Source: a virus. Taken from it: a stretch of DNA of 22,680 bases. This document shows, piece by piece, positions 19,062-22,680 of the stretch; the stretch's first letter is position 1, and every line of letters starts with the position of its first letter. The notes under the pieces are model-generated. The model was not told the DNA's origin and ran no database searches. It saw nothing but the letters and a program-made list of their open reading frames with translations. A program made the position numbers and the translations under genes. The stretch spans positions 3,894-26,573 of the IMG/VR virus record IMGVR_UViG_3300030099_000485; one strand, 5' to 3'.

Positions 19062-21596
19062 CTATCTACTCATTAACCCACCACGTGACTTATAAGCAGA
19101 CACTTGTCTTTCTGCAGTGCGTCTGTCACGAATCATTTTAATAGCGTTAGCTAGTTCTCCACCGCCTTCCCCTTCGACAGCTTTCTTTAATGCAACCGTT
19201 TCTTCCTCTGTTATTGTACCATCCACAAACTTCATAGCCAACTGCACAGGATTAAGTTTTGTTTTTTTAATAGTTTCAGTTGTTACGTTTGCAGGAATAT
19301 CTTTAACGGCGTCCGTAAGAATATTTCTTAATGAAAAGTCTATCTCACCAACTTCAATAAATGGTTTTACTGTACTCCTATATGAAGCGACTGCTTGATC
19401 TAAAATTGGTTCAGCGTCTGCAGGATTAATGCCAAAAGCATTAGCTACGGCAAATATAGCTTTTTCTCTACGGGCAGGAGCAACACCACCCTTTGTAATT
19501 ATGCCACCCGATAAAAGCAAATCCTCTTGTTCTAACACTTTCAACACATTTTCTACATTAGCATCTTCAGGTTTCATTTTAGGTAGCGGTTGATTAATTT
19601 TATCAATCGCCCGATCTACCAGATTAGACACAGCTTCAGAAGAAACATTTAATTCATCCGCAAGGTCTCTCACTAAAATAGCTTTTTGATTTGTATTAAT
19701 ACTAACTTGATCTGGACCCACACCTGCTAAAGTGCCGATAGTTGATGTAGCTTTTTCTGTTACCGCTGCCTCAACAGTTGTTTCTATTTTAGATATTTCA
19801 TTATCTACTAAATTTGAAAATTCTGGACCGTGCATTTGTCCTGCAATATTAACAACATCTTGCGGGGAATCACCTTCAGATAGCACAGATGTAACCAGAT
19901 TTATGGCCCCATCTGATGTATTACTAAAGTCTGATTCTAAAGAAGACACTTGCTCTGAATCAAGACGTGTATCTGGTACAAATGTACCCGCTGCAATTTC
20001 TTGCTCCCGCTGCATTGCTTCAGGTGTTGATGCGTCCAACAATGCTTGTGTTTGTGCTGCCGTAGGTTCTGTACCTACGATTACATTACCTGTTTCACCA
20101 ACGCTTATGTCAGGAAGCCCCCTACCAGTTAGAAGCGTAATAGCACTGTCAATTACACCCTCTGGGACATTATACTGTGCGCCTATTGTTTTATAGCGTT
20201 GTGCAACGGAGGTTAAAATACTATTGTACCTTTCGGTAGCTTCAGCACCAGCACCCGTAACAGCAGCAATAAAAGAATCAGCGTCTATTTGTCGATCTTC
20301 ACCAATATTTACATTTAAATCTTTGTATATGCTAGGATGTTGTGCTTTAAATTCAGCTAACGCTGCTCTAGCAATATATCCTCTAAATGCTTCCACTTTG
20401 TCAAACGAGATACCAACCAACGCTTGTTCATTTGCTTCGATTGTTTTAATTCTAGCACGGTCTTCTTTAAATCCATCATTTGCATATTTTCCCGTGCTGT
20501 TCATGTAGTCTTGATTACCTTGTAATCTAGTTGCACGTCCTTTTACACGTTTAATGAGAGTAGCATTATCTACCTGCACACCATAATCTTCTGACTCAGC
20601 CATAAGTCTGTAGCCATCTTCCATACGGTCTTCTCTAAACGCAATGTTAGCCTCAATGGCTAATCTTTCTTTTGGCGACTTTGCATCACGCAGGGCAATA
20701 GTATCTTCTAACGTCTGTCTGCGTTCAATTAAACCACTCTGTTCCGTATCAAATGCTTTAAATTGCATTTCAGACATGGCTGATGTATCTTGTGTGGCAA
20801 GACGTGATAGTTTAAGGTTTATAGCTTGGATGGCAGAACTTTCTTCACCTGTCATAGATTTATTAAGAAGTTCATTAAGGCGTTCACTAGCTTTTGTAGC
20901 TAAATCTGGATCAGCGTCTGGATCATCTATAATGTTTCTAAGATAAGACAGCTTTTCGTTGACAGACTTTGTAGCGTACCCTAAACTCTCACGGTCAAAA
21001 GTATATCTATCAAAGGACAAAGATGTGGCTGTAGGTGTGGTCGTGAACCCAATCTGTTTCATCTGATCTTTAGCTTGTGCAGCACCTGCTGCTGTAGCGT
21101 CAAAGTCAGGCACAAGCGCACTTATTAGGCCACTACCTTTGATAGTGCCTTTAGGGAATATCATATCAGATGGGGCAAAGCTGCTTTCCGCGTCAGACAA
21201 GCTACGCACAATCTCTGACAAACCAAATTTGTTTGCTGGAACATCTACACTAGCACGATTAATAAAGTCAATAGGACTTTGACCTTTTGCCCTTGCCTCT
21301 TTCATAACGGCGATATCGTCTGTAAAACCTGACAAGCCACGTTGTTTATACAAAGCAGCAGCAATGTTTTGGGAGTTTACGTCATTTTGGTCGCCACCTA
21401 TGACGTAAGCAGCGTCCTTAATTAGTTGCTCTATCTCTTTGTCTTTTGACCTGCGTTCCTTTTCGCGTTCTTCTGCTTTCTTCAAACGCCACTTGGACAC
21501 CATGTCGATATTATCGCGTGTCCGTTCAATACTTTCTTTAAGCTGTGCGTCAACTGACCTAGCAAGACCTGTGGCAAAACCTGTAAGAAAACTCAT
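19062..21596 (-). CDS. Internal virion protein, 844 aa
   Basis: ATG 21596 overlaps the previous stop, with AGGAG close upstream. The protein starts MSFLTGFATGLARSVDAQLK and then is highly charged and helical (residues about 20-60 could be a coiled coil: KWRLKKAEEREKERRSKDKE). The middle is long, helical and Ala-rich, and the C-terminus ends RGGLMSR. No enzyme motif is visible. Its length and place next to the 1175-aa protein suit an internal core or scaffold-like protein of T7 gp15 type. It is mildly acidic over most of its length. Confidence 0.76.
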   Translation of the reverse strand: MSFLTGFATGLARSVDAQLKESIERTRDNIDMVSKWRLKKAEEREKERRSKDKEIEQLIKDAAYVIGGDQNDVNSQNIAAALYKQRGLSGFTDDIAVMKEARAKGQSPIDFINRASVDVPANKFGLSEIVRSLSDAESSFAPSDMIFPKGTIKGSGLISALVPDFDATAAGAAQAKDQMKQIGFTTTPTATSLSFDRYTFDRESLGYATKSVNEKLSYLRNIIDDPDADPDLATKASERLNELLNKSMTGEESSAIQAINLKLSRLATQDTSAMSEMQFKAFDTEQSGLIERRQTLEDTIALRDAKSPKERLAIEANIAFREDRMEDGYRLMAESEDYGVQVDNATLIKRVKGRATRLQGNQDYMNSTGKYANDGFKEDRARIKTIEANEQALVGISFDKVEAFRGYIARAALAEFKAQHPSIYKDLNVNIGEDRQIDADSFIAAVTGAGAEATERYNSILTSVAQRYKTIGAQYNVPEGVIDSAITLLTGRGLPDISVGETGNVIVGTEPTAAQTQALLDASTPEAMQREQEIAAGTFVPDTRLDSEQVSSLESDFSNTSDGAINLVTSVLSEGDSPQDVVNIAGQMHGPEFSNLVDNEISKIETTVEAAVTEKATSTIGTLAGVGPDQVSINTNQKAILVRDLADELNVSSEAVSNLVDRAIDKINQPLPKMKPEDANVENVLKVLEQEDLLLSGGIITKGGVAPARREKAIFAVANAFGINPADAEPILDQAVASYRSTVKPFIEVGEIDFSLRNILTDAVKDIPANVTTETIKKTKLNPVQLAMKFVDGTITEEETVALKKAVEGEGGGELANAIKMIRDRRTAERQVSAYKSRGGLMSR

Positions 21597-22123
21597 TAGC
21601 CTCTCCTACCCATTAAACCTGTTGCTCTACCCGTTGCTGCTTCTTTCATTTCATTTATGATTGCATCAGTTGTTTCTTGTTCTTGTGGTGAACCTTTCTC
21701 TGCAGCATCCTCTTCTGATTGTTCTTGCAGTTTTACTAGTGCTTTGTCAATCATTGTGCTACGAACCTCTGTGGACTTTTCCATACCAGTGTTGTACTCA
21801 ATGCCCTCTTCATCAGCCATAAACATAATTAGTTCCATAAGCACAGGAAGTACCAGCATACCTACATCAATGCTATGTTTACCTTCCATGACTCCTGACA
21901 GTTGGATTGAGTTAGCTACTGCAGTTACAGGCACACCCATCTCCAGAACATCCATAAGTTGCTCTGTAACATCATCGTTTGCAAAGCGAGGAATATAATA
22001 ATCTAGTGCCTCTTCTACTGTTACATGTTGTGCAGGAGATTGCCAAGGACGTGCGCCAAGTTCGTGCGTCATAGACATGCCAGCGATTGGAGCATCAAGC
22101 ATTGGTTCGTTGTTGATATCCAT
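21596..22123 (-). CDS. Probable virion-associated protein, 175 aa
   Basis: ATG 22123 overlaps the previous stop as TAATG. The N-terminal half has a hydrophobic, Met-rich stretch (VGMLVLPVLMELIMFMADEE) that may be a membrane-associated or buried helix. The second half is charged (KALVKLQEQSEEDAAEKGSPQ) and it ends ATGRATGLMGRRG. The last residues resemble the C-terminus of the downstream 844-aa protein. It is placed with structural genes; the exact role is unknown. Confidence 0.7.
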   Translation of the reverse strand: MDINNEPMLDAPIAGMSMTHELGARPWQSPAQHVTVEEALDYYIPRFANDDVTEQLMDVLEMGVPVTAVANSIQLSGVMEGKHSIDVGMLVLPVLMELIMFMADEEGIEYNTGMEKSTEVRSTMIDKALVKLQEQSEEDAAEKGSPQEQETTDAIINEMKEAATGRATGLMGRRG

Positions 22124-22335
22124 TATACTTCTTGTTCCTTTTTGTCGCGTATCATCTTCATGTAAGAGGCAACACGTTCTAAGGGTTGCCCCACACCATC
22201 CTCTTTCTTTTGCATACGATCTGGAGACTTAGATAACAATCCACCCAGCACAGGCTTGGGCTTTTCATTCTCTGCTTCTTTTTCAAGTCGCCTATTCATA
22301 CTGTGGTATAGCATACCTGCAGGATTAGTTTGCAT
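22123..22335 (-). CDS. Small virion-operon protein, 70 aa
   Basis: GAGG lies 7 nt before ATG 22335, which is inside the end of the previous gene. The 70-residue product is polar and basic, with NRRLEKEAENEKPKPVLGG, then GGLLSKSPDRMQKKEDG and a helical end (VASYMKMIRDKKEQEV). It is probably largely disordered. The GGLLSK segment resembles the GGLMSR end of the 844-aa protein. No family is recognised. Confidence 0.66.
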   Translation of the reverse strand: MQTNPAGMLYHSMNRRLEKEAENEKPKPVLGGLLSKSPDRMQKKEDGVGQPLERVASYMKMIRDKKEQEV

Positions 22336-22672
22336 AATTATACCTCACTTTATGTTTTTTTACAACTAAATTCATTAGCTGACGTATAATAAATTTAATC
22401 TTTGGCTTGTCTTTGATATACTCTGCAAAGTCTTTGCCATGCTTTACATATAGTTTGTACAGCCAACGAGGTGCATTCTTTTTCATCCAAGAACGGAACA
22501 TAAACCAACGGATGTCTGTGGGACCATAAACTTCACGGGCTACCCAACAGAACTCAATAAATGCGCTACCTAGTGTACCAATCAATCCACCAATTGCTGA
22601 ACCAGCGGCACTTTTGCCAGCAGCTTTTGTTGCGGCAGCTTGTGCATCAGCACTCAACTGTGCTATAGCCAT
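22325..22672 (-). CDS. CFI-box-like protein, 115 aa
   Basis: First gene of the minus-strand operon visible here; upstream sequence is cut at the window edge, so the ATG 22672 start is likely but its ribosome binding site cannot be seen. Residues 8-41 are Ala/Gly-rich and hydrophobic (SAIGGLIGTLGSAFIEF). CWVAREVYG follows at 42-50, then FMFRSWMKKNAP, LYVKHGKDFAEYI and a basic tail. The order C-x-V-A-x-x-x-YG, FR, YVKHG, A-x-x-I matches the C-terminal CFI-box layout I recall from bacterial proteins (CFIATAAYG, then FRD, YY..SP, A..I). Similar CWVAREVYG segments are recalled from marine phage structural proteins. The function is unknown; virion location is inferred from the operon. Confidence 0.72.
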   Translation of the reverse strand: MAIAQLSADAQAAATKAAGKSAAGSAIGGLIGTLGSAFIEFCWVAREVYGPTDIRWFMFRSWMKKNAPRWLYKLYVKHGKDFAEYIKDKPKIKFIIRQLMNLVVKKHKVRYNYAN

Positions 22673-22680
22673 GCTATTAA

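Noticed and set aside
19732-20196. 154-codon plus-strand open frame inside the 844-aa virion gene
   Set aside because: Antisense shadow with Ser/Thr/Val-rich sequence and no start signal.

Overview
The window looks like part of the genome of a lytic-type marine podovirus, most probably of the HMO-2011 type (phages of SAR116, Roseobacter and related alphaproteobacteria). The grounds are: a family A DNA polymerase with a partial DnaJ-type CxxCxGxG zinc motif between its exonuclease and polymerase domains, a hallmark described for phage HMO-2011; separate primase and helicase genes; a T7-type endonuclease I; a vitamin B12-dependent class II ribonucleotide reductase; a tyrosine recombinase; and large internal virion proteins on the opposite strand. 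The sequence is AT-rich. No tRNA, rRNA, CRISPR array, insertion sequence or phage RNA polymerase gene was seen.

Layout. Positions 1-4287 (+) hold a dense run of about 20 small early/accessory genes, mostly 40-120 codons, often joined by ATGA or TAATG overlaps. Most are of unknown function. Recognisable ones are a stand-alone domain like the N-terminal Ia domain of NAD-dependent DNA ligase, a T5orf172/GIY-YIG-like protein, a zinc-ribbon protein and several tiny membrane proteins. A sigma70-like promoter with a perfect palindrome between its -35 and -10 elements lies at 1234-1263. Positions 4284-5210 encode the integrase, preceded by an overlapping 18-codon leader ORF.

Positions 5210-11407 (+) are the replication and recombination module: primase, DnaB-like helicase, DNA polymerase, an abundant-protein candidate that may be a single-stranded DNA-binding protein (with its own extended -10 promoter), a PD-(D/E)XK exonuclease and endonuclease I. 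Positions 11379-15521 (+) follow with nucleotide metabolism genes (DUF3310, class II RNR, MazG-like pyrophosphohydrolase) among more small proteins. Together these genes would unwind and copy phage DNA, process host DNA and recombination intermediates, and make deoxynucleotides from host ribonucleotides.

Positions 15534-22672 (-) form a convergent late operon read right to left: a 115-aa protein with a CFI-box-like motif, a 70-aa and a 175-aa protein, then 844-aa and 1175-aa proteins that look like internal (ejection) virion proteins. A GC-rich hairpin with a U-tract on the minus strand separates the two convergent operons at 15503-15530.
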